Shown piece after piece: positions 8,781-17,818 of a DNA stretch of 48,352 nt. The notes beneath the pieces were generated by a model, which was not told the DNA's origin, searched no databases, and was given only the letters and a program-made list of their open reading frames with translations. Position numbers and translations under genes: made by a program. This DNA comes from JBLNBQ01 sp050260095 (lineage in GTDB: Bacteria > Bacillota > UBA5301 > DYFA01). The stretch's first letter is position 1; each line of letters starts with the position of its first letter. Location: assembly GCA_050260095.1 (NCBI GenBank), contig JBLNBQ010000087.1, positions 1-48,352 of the forward strand. The letters run 5' to 3'.

Positions 8781-8852
8781 GCGCACCTGAGTCATGGCAA
8801 GAGTCGCGGATACCGGCCACCGGGAAACGGTCGGCCGATAGGGGGAAGAAAA

Positions 8853-10862
8853 GTGAAGAAGTCGAACGGAGCACGGAGTCTGTACCTGGTGTCTCTGCTT
8901 GCGCTCAGCTTTCTCCTGATGTTCGCCGGGAGCGCCTTGGCCGCGGTCTCGGTCGCGGAGAGGCCCTTGGCCAACGGCACCACCGAACTAGTGGTCAACA
9001 ACGGCGCCATGGAAGTGGTCGTGAGCCCTGCCCTCGGCGGTCGCATCTTCAGCATCCGCATCGGCGGCGGGCCGAACCTGGTGAATGCCAAATACGGCCT
9101 CGCCTCCGACCATCCGGGGGTTCTGGGCAACTGGGCCGCCTGGGAGACCTACCGGTCCGGCGCCTACCGCTACGAGGTGGTCCAGGGAAGCGGCGACAAG
9201 GCGGTCATCAAGCTCACCGGCGACGCCGACGCCTTCCTCTATACCGTAGTGAAGACGTACACGATCCCGGAGAATAGCACGACGATCAAGGTGGAGTACC
9301 AGGTTACGAACGCCACCCGCCGCGACTACACCAATGTGCAATCAGCCCAAATCAACCTGTTGAACTTCCCGCAGGGTGGCAAAGCGCCGATCATTTACAT
9401 CCCGCTCAAGAATCGGTCGGAGTATGCCCAGGGAATCCCCACCCCGTTTGAGGCGACGCGCGAGGGCTGGTTTCAGTACGAGTCCACGGACCGCACTGGC
9501 GACTACATCGCAGTGTATGATCCCAACACCGACACTACCGCCAGGCTGACGGTCACCGGGGGCCCCACACCTTGGAAGCTCGCTTCCGGAGTCGCCGTGG
9601 GGGACTACGTCTCCATGGAACTCCAATACTTCCAGGATTCGTGGCCGAAACAGCAGACCGGGAGCTTCGGCTTCGACCTCAGCTTCAGCAAGGGCGTGAC
9701 GGAGCCGGCGATCGCTAAGTTCCTGGCCAGCCCGCGTCCGAAAGCGGCCTCGGCAGCCGCACCCGCCGAAGCCACCGCCACTGCCACCGCCCCCCAGACT
9801 CCGCCGGGGTTCTACCCGCCCAACACCCCAGCCTCGGCCAACCTCAGCAACATCATGCTGATCTACTCCGGCTACTACGAACCGCCCATCCTGGGGACGT
9901 GGATGATGCGGGACGCTCTCCCGTACGTGGCCTACCTTGACCGGAGCGGCAAGGTCCAGGACTGGTTCTTCGACGCCTTCCTCTTCCTTGGCCTGCAGTC
10001 CGGCCGCAAGCGGGCCTTCGACAGCCCCGCCCGCGCGACCGCCGCGGACAAGGTTGACTGGCAGTGGTACATCGACCGGCTCTTCGCCGACCGCCAGCAG
10101 ATTGCGGCCTTCGACGAGGCAACCGCCTACGCTGGGCAAGAGTTGAACCAGCCGGACCACAAGTCCAAGATCATCATCGCTATCCCCAATCCGCACACGG
10201 TGCTCGACGACTTCGGTGACGTGGACGGGGATGGCACGACCGAGAACTTCACCGCCAACGACCGGACAGTGGACGACGCCGTGCGGGACCGGGTCAAGGC
10301 TGTCAAGTGGTACGTGGACCAGACGCTGGCCAAGCTGAAGGAGAAGAACTTCCAGCACCTCGAGATCGTGGGCTACTACTGGCTGGAAGAGAAGATCAAC
10401 TTCAACGCCAAGAGCGAGGTGCCCACCATCCAGGCGGTCGCGAAATACCTCCACGACAAGGGCCTCAAGTTCTACTGGATCCCGTACTTCAAGTCGTCTG
10501 GCTTCCGTGAGTGGAAGGACCTCGGGTTCGACGTGGCCATCATGCAGCCGAACTACTTCTTCACCGCCAGCATCCCGGTCAGCCGCTTCAAGGAGACGGT
10601 CGACCTGGCGAAGCAGTACAACATGGGCATCGAGATCGAGGGTGAGGGCCGGATGCTCGACGCTGCGGGCGGGCAGTGGCGCGACCGGTACTACGAATAC
10701 CTCAACCAGGGCATCGACCAGGGCTACATGAAGGACGCGATCAAGGCGTACTACCAGGGTGCCAAGGCGCTGCTCGACGCGAGCCGGGTCAGCGACCCGC
10801 AGATCCGCCGCCTGTACGACGCGACCTACGAGTTCGTCAAGGGGACTTACACGGGTAAGTAA
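8853..10862 (+). CDS. Secreted DUF4855 protein with N-terminal beta-sandwich (putative glycosidase)
   Basis: The 669-residue product has a Sec signal peptide (basic start, hydrophobic residues 10-28, cleavage near ALA-A at 30-31). A beta-sandwich resembling mutarotase-like sugar-binding domains follows (about 32-285), then an Ala/Thr/Pro-rich linker (about 296-325), then a DUF4855 domain (about 328-665). The C-terminal domain looks like a TIM barrel with Glu513 after GYYWLE, QPNY at 565-568 and Glu594/Glu596 in GIEIE; the paralogue starting at 25070 keeps all three blocks. A DxDGDG loop (about 456-461) resembles a calcium site. A glycoside hydrolase acting outside the cell is inferred; I know of no established reaction. 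GTG start follows GGGGGAAG. Confidence 0.82.
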   Translation: MKKSNGARSLYLVSLLALSFLLMFAGSALAAVSVAERPLANGTTELVVNNGAMEVVVSPALGGRIFSIRIGGGPNLVNAKYGLASDHPGVLGNWAAWETYRSGAYRYEVVQGSGDKAVIKLTGDADAFLYTVVKTYTIPENSTTIKVEYQVTNATRRDYTNVQSAQINLLNFPQGGKAPIIYIPLKNRSEYAQGIPTPFEATREGWFQYESTDRTGDYIAVYDPNTDTTARLTVTGGPTPWKLASGVAVGDYVSMELQYFQDSWPKQQTGSFGFDLSFSKGVTEPAIAKFLASPRPKAASAAAPAEATATATAPQTPPGFYPPNTPASANLSNIMLIYSGYYEPPILGTWMMRDALPYVAYLDRSGKVQDWFFDAFLFLGLQSGRKRAFDSPARATAADKVDWQWYIDRLFADRQQIAAFDEATAYAGQELNQPDHKSKIIIAIPNPHTVLDDFGDVDGDGTTENFTANDRTVDDAVRDRVKAVKWYVDQTLAKLKEKNFQHLEIVGYYWLEEKINFNAKSEVPTIQAVAKYLHDKGLKFYWIPYFKSSGFREWKDLGFDVAIMQPNYFFTASIPVSRFKETVDLAKQYNMGIEIEGEGRMLDAAGGQWRDRYYEYLNQGIDQGYMKDAIKAYYQGAKALLDASRVSDPQIRRLYDATYEFVKGTYTGK

Positions 10863-10877
10863 CACGGGGGCAGACCT

Positions 10878-11723
10878 ATGCGGTTCTCGCTCTACAGCCT
10901 GGTCCTGGAGGATAAGCCGCTGGAAGAAGCGGTGCGGCTCGCGGCCCACCTGGGGTTCGAGGGAATCGAACTTCTGGGCCGCGCGCCCCACCTCCCGGCC
11001 GATACCCCTCGTGCCCGGGTCAAGGAGTTGGCGGTGCGCCTTTCGGACCTGGGACTCGCGGCGGTGAATCTGGCCACCTACACGGGGGGTTACTCCCAGC
11101 TGGACGCGACCGGTTGCCAGGCGCAATTGGATGAACTGAAGCGCTTCCTGGAGATGGCGTACGTGCTGGGCTGCCCGATGGTGCGGCACGCCCCGGGTGG
11201 ACCCTCTCCGCGCGAGGCTGAGCCCCGGCACTGGGAGCGGGCGGCGGAGTGGTTGAAGAAGGCCTGCACGGAGGCTGCGGGGGCAGGGGTGACGCTGGTC
11301 AGCGAGATCCACTTTGGGGGGCTGGAGGAATCCGCGGAGTCTTGCCGCCGGCTCCTCGACCTGGTCCAGCGTCCCAACTACGGGATGGTGCACGATGCCG
11401 GAAACATGTACATCGCCGGCGCGGACTATGGCCCCGACTCGCTGCGGGTGTTGGGTGAAGGCCTCCGCCACGTGCATGTGAAGGACGAGGCGGCCTTGGC
11501 GCCCGGGCAGGCCGACGAGGGGTCCTTTCAAGTGAGCGGGCGGTCGTACCGGCACCGGCTGTTGGGGGAAGGGGCGGTTGACCATCGTCCGCTGCTGCAG
11601 GCGCTGGCGGCCCAAGGTTACCAGGGGTTTCTGTCCGTGGAGTACCACGGCCCCGGAGAGCGGCTGGCGGCTGCGCGTCACGACCTGACTTGTCTGCGGA
11701 AGCTGGTGTCGGAACTTGAGTGA
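10878..11723 (+). CDS. Sugar phosphate isomerase/epimerase-like TIM barrel protein
   Basis: This 281-residue protein is of the xylose isomerase-like (AP endonuclease 2) fold. The metal-binding positions typical of the superfamily are visible: Glu in LVSEIHFGG, Asp and neighbours in MVHDAGNMY, His in HVHVKDEA and the last-strand Glu in LSVEYHGPGE. Members isomerise or epimerise sugars or keto-sugars, or cleave 3-keto glycosides, in the cytoplasm. The ATG at 10878 lies 15 bases after the DUF4855 gene behind GGGGGCAG. A second protein of this fold is encoded at 21766. The substrate is unknown. Confidence 0.86.
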   Translation: MRFSLYSLVLEDKPLEEAVRLAAHLGFEGIELLGRAPHLPADTPRARVKELAVRLSDLGLAAVNLATYTGGYSQLDATGCQAQLDELKRFLEMAYVLGCPMVRHAPGGPSPREAEPRHWERAAEWLKKACTEAAGAGVTLVSEIHFGGLEESAESCRRLLDLVQRPNYGMVHDAGNMYIAGADYGPDSLRVLGEGLRHVHVKDEAALAPGQADEGSFQVSGRSYRHRLLGEGAVDHRPLLQALAAQGYQGFLSVEYHGPGERLAAARHDLTCLRKLVSELE

Positions 11724-12555
11724 ACTGTCGGAGCGCAAGCTGGAACTGCGGATTCTGGGCACCGCGGCGGCCGAAGGCTGGCCGGGACTCTTCTGCCAGT
11801 GCGAGTCATGCCAGCGGGCCCGGCAGTTGGGCGGCAAGGATGTCCGGTCGCGGAGCGGAGCGCTCTTGGGGAAGGCGTACAAGATCGATCTTCCCCCGGA
11901 TACGTACCATCACGCCCTGCAACATGGGTTGGAACTGTGGGCGGTGGACCACCTGCTGGTCACGCACGCCCACCAGGACCACTTCTATCCCGACGATCTC
12001 CTGCTGCTCCGCCCGCCATACGCCCATCGCACGGAAGAGAGGCTCCTTCACGTCTATGGTGATGCGCACGTGAAGAAGAGCCTTGACCGCGCCGTGCCAG
12101 ACTGGGAGAGCGGCTTCATCCGTTTCCACCTGGTCCGGGCGTTCGAAACCTTCACCGCCGGGGAGCTGGAGGTCACTCCGCTGCCGGCCGACCATTTCCC
12201 GGAGAAGTCCGCCTTCCTCTACCACATACGGTGCGGCGCACGCCAGTTGTTCTGGGGGCTGGATTCGGGGTGGTATCCGGAGGAGACGTGGGGCTTTCTC
12301 GAACGGACCTCGCTGAACCTGGCGGTGATCGACTGCACTTACGGGCCGCTGCCGGTGCAGAGCAATCACCTGAACGTGGAAGGCGTGAAGGCGGTGCGCG
12401 AGCGTCTGCTGAGGTGTGGGGCAGCCGACCTACGCACGTCGTTCGTAGCGACTCACTTCTCCCATAACGGGGGGCTCTCCCACCGCCAGTTGGAGGAAGT
12501 CTTCGCCAGCCCGGAGATCCGGGTGGCCTTCGACGGATTCTCCTGCGAGTTTTAG
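11716..12555 (+). CDS. MBL-fold metallo-hydrolase, PhnP-like
   Basis: This is a 279-residue metallo-beta-lactamase-fold protein. The opening LGTAAAEGWP and the FCQCESCQRAR block resemble PhnP cyclic phosphodiesterases. The dinuclear metal motif THAHQDHF, further His in PADHFPEK, Asp in WGLDSGW and a final His in VATHFSHNGG are present. PhnP-type enzymes open cyclic phosphates of sugars, but in a sugar island a lactone or phosphodiester of an imported glycan is equally possible. It starts at TTG 11716, overlapping the preceding isomerase gene by 8 bases. No signal peptide, so cytoplasmic. Confidence 0.85.
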   Translation: MSELSERKLELRILGTAAAEGWPGLFCQCESCQRARQLGGKDVRSRSGALLGKAYKIDLPPDTYHHALQHGLELWAVDHLLVTHAHQDHFYPDDLLLLRPPYAHRTEERLLHVYGDAHVKKSLDRAVPDWESGFIRFHLVRAFETFTAGELEVTPLPADHFPEKSAFLYHIRCGARQLFWGLDSGWYPEETWGFLERTSLNLAVIDCTYGPLPVQSNHLNVEGVKAVRERLLRCGAADLRTSFVATHFSHNGGLSHRQLEEVFASPEIRVAFDGFSCEF

Positions 12556-12581
12556 GTTCCGAAGCGGATGGAGGGACGACG

Positions 12582-14990
12582 ATGCCGGTGGGACACCCGA
12601 GGGTCTTCTACAAGCCGGAAGATATCTCCCGGGCCCAGGCGCACCTCTCGGCGCATGACTGGGCGAGGCGGTCCTTTGCGGAACTGCAGGCCGTGGCCGA
12701 CGCCTGGGTTGGCCGCTCTGACGAGTCCATCCGGGAGTTGGTCCCGGTGGAGAGCCCCTTGGGCGAACGGAGCTGCAACTGTCCGGTGCACGGCGGGGGC
12801 CCCGCCGAGTGGAGTTGGCTGCTCGATCAACCGTATTCCCTGCGCTGCGGGCGCGGGGGCGAGGTCTATCCCAACGCCGAGTTTCCGGACGAGGGTGCAG
12901 GGTGGCTGGACCAGCGGCCTGGGAGCGCCACGTACGGCAAGCGTTTCTTCTTTGTCGGCCGGTGCCGGGGCTTGCTCTTCGAGGAACTGGAGGAGGCGAC
13001 CGTCGCCCTCGCGGTGACGGGCATCCTGACCGGCAATCTGCGCTATGCCCGTAAGGCGGCCGTGATTATGGCCCGGGTCGCCGAGGTCTACCGGGGTTAC
13101 CCGCAGCACGACAACGCCGACGGGAAACTGCCCTACGGTGGCAAGATCCACAGCAACACCCTTGTGGAATCGTACGCCGCGTTGCGCTTCGCCCGGGCGT
13201 ATGACCTGGTGGAAGCGGCCGGCGCGCTGGAGGAGGAGGACCGGAGGCGCATCGTAGAGGGCTTGCTTACGCCGATGGCGGAGCTTCTCAAGTACTCGGT
13301 CGAACACTTCTACTGCGCTCCGGACTTTCCCGAGCCGATGAATATCAACGCCTGGCTGGCCGCCGGGATGGCGGCGGTGGGGGTGGCCATCGGGCGGCCG
13401 GATCTCGTGGCCTACGCCCTAGACAGCCCGCGCGGCTTTTTCGAGATGATGGACCGGAGCGTGCTGGCGGACGGGGTCTGGTTCGAAGGGGCTCCCAGCT
13501 ACAACGTTTTCACGGTTGAGGCCTTGTATCAGTTGGCCGAAGTGACGCTCGGGTATACCGACGCGGCCCATCCCGAGCCCGTGAACCTGTACGCGCATCC
13601 CCGGCTCCGGCAGATGTTCCAGGCACCGATCGACATGCTCCTGCCGGACGGCGTCTTGCCTCCGCTTGGCGATAGCCACGCCGGCGAGTCTTTACCTGCC
13701 TGGTTTTTCGAAGTGGCCTATGACCGGTACGGTGATCCGGAATTCGGCGACCTTCTCCTCGCCAGCCTTGGGGCTCCCGAGGCGCGCCGGGGCGAGTTCG
13801 CGCTCTTTCATGCCCGCCCGCTGCCGGCCGAAACCGGTGGCCCGCGCCGGCTGGCTTCCAGCGTCCTCTTGCCCGAGGCGGGCTTCGCCATCCTGCGCAC
13901 CTCCCCGGAGGGGGGCGACCCGGAGCAGCAGACGGCTGTCTACGTGGACTATGGCAAATTCCGCAATGAGCATTCCCACTATGACCTGCTGAACCTCCTC
14001 CTGTACTCCAAAGGGCGGGAAATCGTCTCCGACTTCGGCTACATCTATTGGGATCACCCGCTTCGGGCGGCGTGGATGCAGACAACCCCCAGCCATAACA
14101 CCGTGCTCGTCGACGACGCGCAGCAGGAAAGGCGCGGCGGCCGGTTGCTGACCTTCAGCCCCGGGCGGGTGGCGCAGATGGTGGAGGTCGAGGCCGATCA
14201 GGCGTATCCCGTGACGGAGTATTACCGGCGCTCCCTGGTTTTGGTCGAGGCGGGCCCCGACCACGCATATCTCGTGGACCTCTTCCGGGTGGCCGGCGGC
14301 GGCCGGCACGACTGGTTCCTGCATGCGCAGAGTCGCGACCTGTCGGTCGAAGGCCTCCCGCTGGGGCCGGCCACCGGGGTGCCAGGCACGGCGCCGGGGA
14401 GCGCGTTCATCTCCCTCACCGGCCGAGGCATCAAGGCCAGTGAGGGGATGTGCCGGGCCGTCTTCACCGGGGAGACCTGTTTACCCGGTCTTCGCCTCCA
14501 CTTCGCCCTGCCGGCCGGCGCTGAGGTGCTGACCGGATTGGCTGAGGCTCAGCGGCTGCCCGTGGTCGACGAAGGGGCCAAGGTTCCGGTGCTGATCCTG
14601 CGGAACCAGGGCCGTCTCTCCCAGTTTGTCTCCGTCCTGGAACCGTGCCGGGCTGAGCCCTTCGTACGCGGTGTCGAGCAGGTGGAGATCGTCCCCTGCG
14701 GCAAAGGCCCAGGGCACCCGTTCCCCGCGGTCGGGCTCCGGGTCCGACTCGCCGACGGGACCGAGGATCTCATTCTGGCGCAGGAACCGGGGGCGGGCTC
14801 CCCGGCTCGGCTGGTGGCCCACGCTTCCGGTGGAGAGGTGGTCTGGCAGGCGCGTCTGGTGGTCTTGCGACAGCGTGAGGGCAGGGTTTCCTACATGCAC
14901 GCGGCGGGAGGGACCTATCTCACGGACGGGCGGGGACAGGTGCTTCTCTCCTCGGCCGTCGCCTGCGACCGGGAGGCGATCATGAGCTAG
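12582..14990 (+). CDS. Heparinase II/III-like polysaccharide lyase, cytoplasmic
   Basis: The 802-residue protein shows the heparinase II/III layout: an alpha/alpha toroid (about residues 1-390, with GKIHSNTLVESY, MNINAWLAAG and GVWFEGAPSYN) followed by a beta-sandwich with the family block NEHSHYDLLNLLLY (about residues 465-478) and the WMQTTPSHNTVLVD segment. These lyases cleave uronic acid-containing glycans by beta-elimination using Tyr/His residues at the domain interface. There is no signal peptide, so it should act on imported oligosaccharides. ATG 12582 is preceded by GGAGGGACG. Its exact polysaccharide lyase family and substrate cannot be fixed here. Confidence 0.85.
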   Translation: MPVGHPRVFYKPEDISRAQAHLSAHDWARRSFAELQAVADAWVGRSDESIRELVPVESPLGERSCNCPVHGGGPAEWSWLLDQPYSLRCGRGGEVYPNAEFPDEGAGWLDQRPGSATYGKRFFFVGRCRGLLFEELEEATVALAVTGILTGNLRYARKAAVIMARVAEVYRGYPQHDNADGKLPYGGKIHSNTLVESYAALRFARAYDLVEAAGALEEEDRRRIVEGLLTPMAELLKYSVEHFYCAPDFPEPMNINAWLAAGMAAVGVAIGRPDLVAYALDSPRGFFEMMDRSVLADGVWFEGAPSYNVFTVEALYQLAEVTLGYTDAAHPEPVNLYAHPRLRQMFQAPIDMLLPDGVLPPLGDSHAGESLPAWFFEVAYDRYGDPEFGDLLLASLGAPEARRGEFALFHARPLPAETGGPRRLASSVLLPEAGFAILRTSPEGGDPEQQTAVYVDYGKFRNEHSHYDLLNLLLYSKGREIVSDFGYIYWDHPLRAAWMQTTPSHNTVLVDDAQQERRGGRLLTFSPGRVAQMVEVEADQAYPVTEYYRRSLVLVEAGPDHAYLVDLFRVAGGGRHDWFLHAQSRDLSVEGLPLGPATGVPGTAPGSAFISLTGRGIKASEGMCRAVFTGETCLPGLRLHFALPAGAEVLTGLAEAQRLPVVDEGAKVPVLILRNQGRLSQFVSVLEPCRAEPFVRGVEQVEIVPCGKGPGHPFPAVGLRVRLADGTEDLILAQEPGAGSPARLVAHASGGEVVWQARLVVLRQREGRVSYMHAAGGTYLTDGRGQVLLSSAVACDREAIMS

Positions 14991-15048
14991 GGCTACGGAG
15001 TCTTCTCCAAGAGCTGTTTGACAAGTTGAGTCGAAGGAGGAATTGACA

Positions 15049-16770
15049 GTGTTGCGACTCCGGCGGATTCTAGTGCTATCTCTGGTCCTGGTCTCCCTGT
15101 TGCTGGCCACACAAGTCGTGGCTGGCGAGCAAGTCTTCCGTTTCTGGCACTTCGGGCCGATCCCCACGCTTGATCCCCAGTACCATACCCAGGGAAAGTG
15201 GCTCGACATGATCGCTCTGTTCGAGGGACTGACGCAGTTCGACGCGAAGTTCAAGGTCGTCCCGAACATCGCGAAGAGCTGGACCGTCTCCGATGATGGT
15301 CTGGTCTACACCTTCAAGCTGCGGGACGATGTCAAGTGGTCGAACGGCGACAAAATCACGGCCCAGGATTTCAAGTATTCCTGGACGCGTCTGCTCGATC
15401 CCGCGACCAACGTGATGAGTGTGGATCCAGGGATCTGGTACATCAAGAACGCCAAGGAGTTCTCGACCGGCAAGCTCACCGACGCCGAGAAGCTCGGCAT
15501 CAAGGTGGTTAACGACTACACCCTCGAGGTGACCCTTGCTGAGCCGGCGCCCGATTTCCCAGCCACGCTCGCGCTGCCGGCGTTCTTCCCGGTGCCGCGC
15601 AAGGTGATCGAGAAGTACGGGGCAAGTTGGTGGAGACCCGAGAACTTCGTTGGCAACGGAGCCTTCGTAGTGCAGTCCTACAGCCCAAACACGGAGATCG
15701 TGCTGGTGCGGAACAAGAACTACTGGGGCAAACGGCCGGCGCTCGACCGGGTCATCGTCAACGTGGGCCAGGGTCTCCAGGAGGTTATCGCCTACCAGAA
15801 CGACGAGCGTGACATGGCGCTTGTCGGGGCCAACGACCTGGCCCTGGCCGAAAGCGATCCCATCCTGAAGAAGGAACTCCGCGAGGTCCCTGTGACCACC
15901 ACGGAGTGGATCAAGTGGCTGCACAGCGAGAACCCCGCGCTGGACGACGTACGAGTGCGCCAGGCCATCTCCATGGCCATTGACCGGGACAAGATCGCCA
16001 AGATCGCCTACAAGGGGACCTGGAAGGCTGCCAACAGCTTGTTCACGCCGGTCATCCCTGGGTACAGCAAGAACGTAGGCCTGCGTTACGACCCGGCCAA
16101 GGCCAAGAAGCTGCTGGCGGAGGCCGGCTACCCGAACGGCAAGGGCTTCCCCACGCTCTACATCCTCACCGGGCCGACCCCGACGCCGGGCGCGCTGGGC
16201 GTGGCCGACGAAATCCAGAAGAACCTTGGCATCAAGGTCAAGCTGGACAACAAGGACTGGGGCCTCTACAACAAGCAGGCGGTCGAACTCCAGAAGGGCG
16301 ACTGGGTCGGCTTTGCCTACAACGCGATGGCCATTCCGTACCCTGACCTCAAGGCCTACCTCGGCGCGGTCAACGTTCAGGAGATGATCAGCTACGGGGG
16401 CCTGAAGAGCGCCGACTGGGCGGAGTACGATCGCCTGCGCCGCCTCGACATCCCGGCGGCCGCCCAGCGGAACGACGACGCGGCCGTCAAGAAGATGGAG
16501 AAGAGGATCGAGGAGATCCTGACCAAGGCTTCTCCGGCGTCCCAGGAATTCAAGGCGGCGGTCGAGGCGGCGGTCAAAGAGAAGGACCCCGCCAAGCGAA
16601 CCGCCCTCTACCAGAAAGCCGAGGACATCAGGATGAAGGAAGCCTGGATCATCCCGCTCTTTTACGGGGTAAACAAGTGGGTCGTGAAGCCGTACGTCAA
16701 GGGTCTCGTGCAGAACCCGTTCCGGGTTGGCTTTCCGCTTTACCTCAAGACCGTCTCCGTCGCCAAGTAG
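15049..16770 (+). CDS. ABC transporter substrate-binding protein, family 5
   Basis: This 573-residue binding protein belongs to the SBP_bac_5 family (OppA/DppA type). It has a signal peptide (basic start, long hydrophobic stretch, VVAG near residue 27) with no lipobox Cys, followed by the family hallmarks FEGLTQFDAKFKVVPNIAKSW, VVQSYSPNTEIVLVRNKNYWG, and RQAISMAIDRDKI. It should capture an oligosaccharide or peptide outside the membrane and pass it to the permeases downstream. GTG 15049 is chosen because AAGGAGG lies 8 bases upstream; TTG 15043 would be too close. Family 5 proteins are often peptide binders, but many in Bacillota serve oligosaccharides. Confidence 0.9.
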   Translation: MLRLRRILVLSLVLVSLLLATQVVAGEQVFRFWHFGPIPTLDPQYHTQGKWLDMIALFEGLTQFDAKFKVVPNIAKSWTVSDDGLVYTFKLRDDVKWSNGDKITAQDFKYSWTRLLDPATNVMSVDPGIWYIKNAKEFSTGKLTDAEKLGIKVVNDYTLEVTLAEPAPDFPATLALPAFFPVPRKVIEKYGASWWRPENFVGNGAFVVQSYSPNTEIVLVRNKNYWGKRPALDRVIVNVGQGLQEVIAYQNDERDMALVGANDLALAESDPILKKELREVPVTTTEWIKWLHSENPALDDVRVRQAISMAIDRDKIAKIAYKGTWKAANSLFTPVIPGYSKNVGLRYDPAKAKKLLAEAGYPNGKGFPTLYILTGPTPTPGALGVADEIQKNLGIKVKLDNKDWGLYNKQAVELQKGDWVGFAYNAMAIPYPDLKAYLGAVNVQEMISYGGLKSADWAEYDRLRRLDIPAAAQRNDDAAVKKMEKRIEEILTKASPASQEFKAAVEAAVKEKDPAKRTALYQKAEDIRMKEAWIIPLFYGVNKWVVKPYVKGLVQNPFRVGFPLYLKTVSVAK

Positions 16771-16785
16771 CACCGGCGCGGCCGG

Positions 16786-16820
16786 GATCCGGGTCCGGTT
16801 CGCGTAACCGGACCCGGATC
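16786..16820 (+). promoter_or_regulatory. Perfect 15-bp stem-loop between binding protein and permease genes
   Basis: Bases 16786-16800 and 16806-16820 are perfect reverse complements around a 5-base loop (cgcgt). No U-run follows, so it is not a standard terminator. A stem here would protect the 3' end of the binding-protein transcript or partly stop transcription, which fits the common need for more binding protein than permease. Confidence 0.75.
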
Positions 16821-16853
16821 ATCCAAATCCAGGGCTGGTAAGGGGAGTTCCTC

Positions 16854-17807
16854 ATGTTTCAGTTCGTGATCAAACGCATGGGCTTCATCGCGCTCTCGCT
16901 GCTGGTGATTTCGGGCGTAACCTTCTGGCTGATGCATTTGACGCCCGGGAACTTTCTCGAGCTGAACGTCATCATGCGGCCGGACCAGCTAGGCGGTGAC
17001 GTCACGGCGATCAGGCAGATCCAATCGGCCTTCGACGAACGTTACGGGCTCGACAAGCCCTTGTGGCGGCAGTACGTAACCTTTGTGGTGAACGCGGTCC
17101 GCTTCAAATTTGGCCCGTCGTTCAAGTACCCGACCACCAACATCGAGGACCTGATCGCAAAGGGCTTCCCGGTCTCCGCCGAAGTGGCGCTGCTGGCGAC
17201 GCTGGTCGCGCTGATCGTCGGGCTGCCCCTTGGAATATACGCGGCTCTCCGGCAGAACACCTGGATCGACTATCTGATCACCTTCATCTCGATGCTCGGG
17301 GTGGTCATCCCCAACTACGTCGTGGCGGTCTTCCTTCTCTTGATCTTCAGCCTGTGGCTCAGGGTGCTGCCAACGTTCGGCTGGGGGCACTGGTACAACT
17401 GGATCATGCCTGTGCTGGCGCTTAGCCTTGCGCCGCTCACCAGCGTGGTCCGCTACATCCGCACCAGCCTGGTCGAGACGCTCAAACAGGACTACATCCG
17501 GACGGCGTGGGCCAAGGGTGGTTCGGAGAAGGCGGTCATCCTCGGGCACGCCCTGCGGAACTCGCTTATCCCGCTGGTTACCGTCCTGGGCCCGCAGTTG
17601 GGCTACCTGATGATCTTCAGCGTGTTGGTCGAGCGGTTCTTCGGGGTGCCGGGCCTCGGCTCGTTCTTCGCCGACGCGGCGCTCGAGCGCGACTATCCGA
17701 TGCTGGTCACCTCGGTGACCTTCTTCGCCTTCGTCGTAATGATGATGAACCTCTTGGTCGACGTGATCTACGGATTCCTCGATCCGCGGGTCCGCCACGG
17801 AAAGTGA
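16854..17807 (+). CDS. ABC transporter permease, DppB/OppB type
   Basis: This 317-residue inner-membrane protein carries a first transmembrane helix near residues 9-28, an extracytoplasmic loop, and a five-helix permease core. The ATPase-coupling EAA-type loop reads YIRTAWAKGGSEKAVILGHALRN (around residues 216-238), followed by the family end block DPRVRHGK. It forms the channel with the next gene product. ATG 16854 has GGGGAG upstream, 34 bases after the strong stem-loop. It is co-directional and closely spaced with four other transporter genes. Confidence 0.94.
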   Translation: MFQFVIKRMGFIALSLLVISGVTFWLMHLTPGNFLELNVIMRPDQLGGDVTAIRQIQSAFDERYGLDKPLWRQYVTFVVNAVRFKFGPSFKYPTTNIEDLIAKGFPVSAEVALLATLVALIVGLPLGIYAALRQNTWIDYLITFISMLGVVIPNYVVAVFLLLIFSLWLRVLPTFGWGHWYNWIMPVLALSLAPLTSVVRYIRTSLVETLKQDYIRTAWAKGGSEKAVILGHALRNSLIPLVTVLGPQLGYLMIFSVLVERFFGVPGLGSFFADAALERDYPMLVTSVTFFAFVVMMMNLLVDVIYGFLDPRVRHGK

Positions 17808-17818
17808 GGGGATAGAGA

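Noticed and set aside
9342..11882. 846-residue open frame on the minus strand
   Set aside because: It is antisense to a secreted DUF4855 gene, an isomerase gene and the start of the MBL gene, has no domain I recognise and a His/Val/Leu-rich texture typical of GC-rich shadow frames.
15018..15046. TTGACA at 15018 as promoter of the binding-protein gene
   Set aside because: The -10 position would fall on the Shine-Dalgarno site and has no TATAAT-like hexamer.
15076..16773. 565-residue open frame on the minus strand
   Set aside because: It mirrors the substrate-binding protein gene; no motif and no ribosome site.
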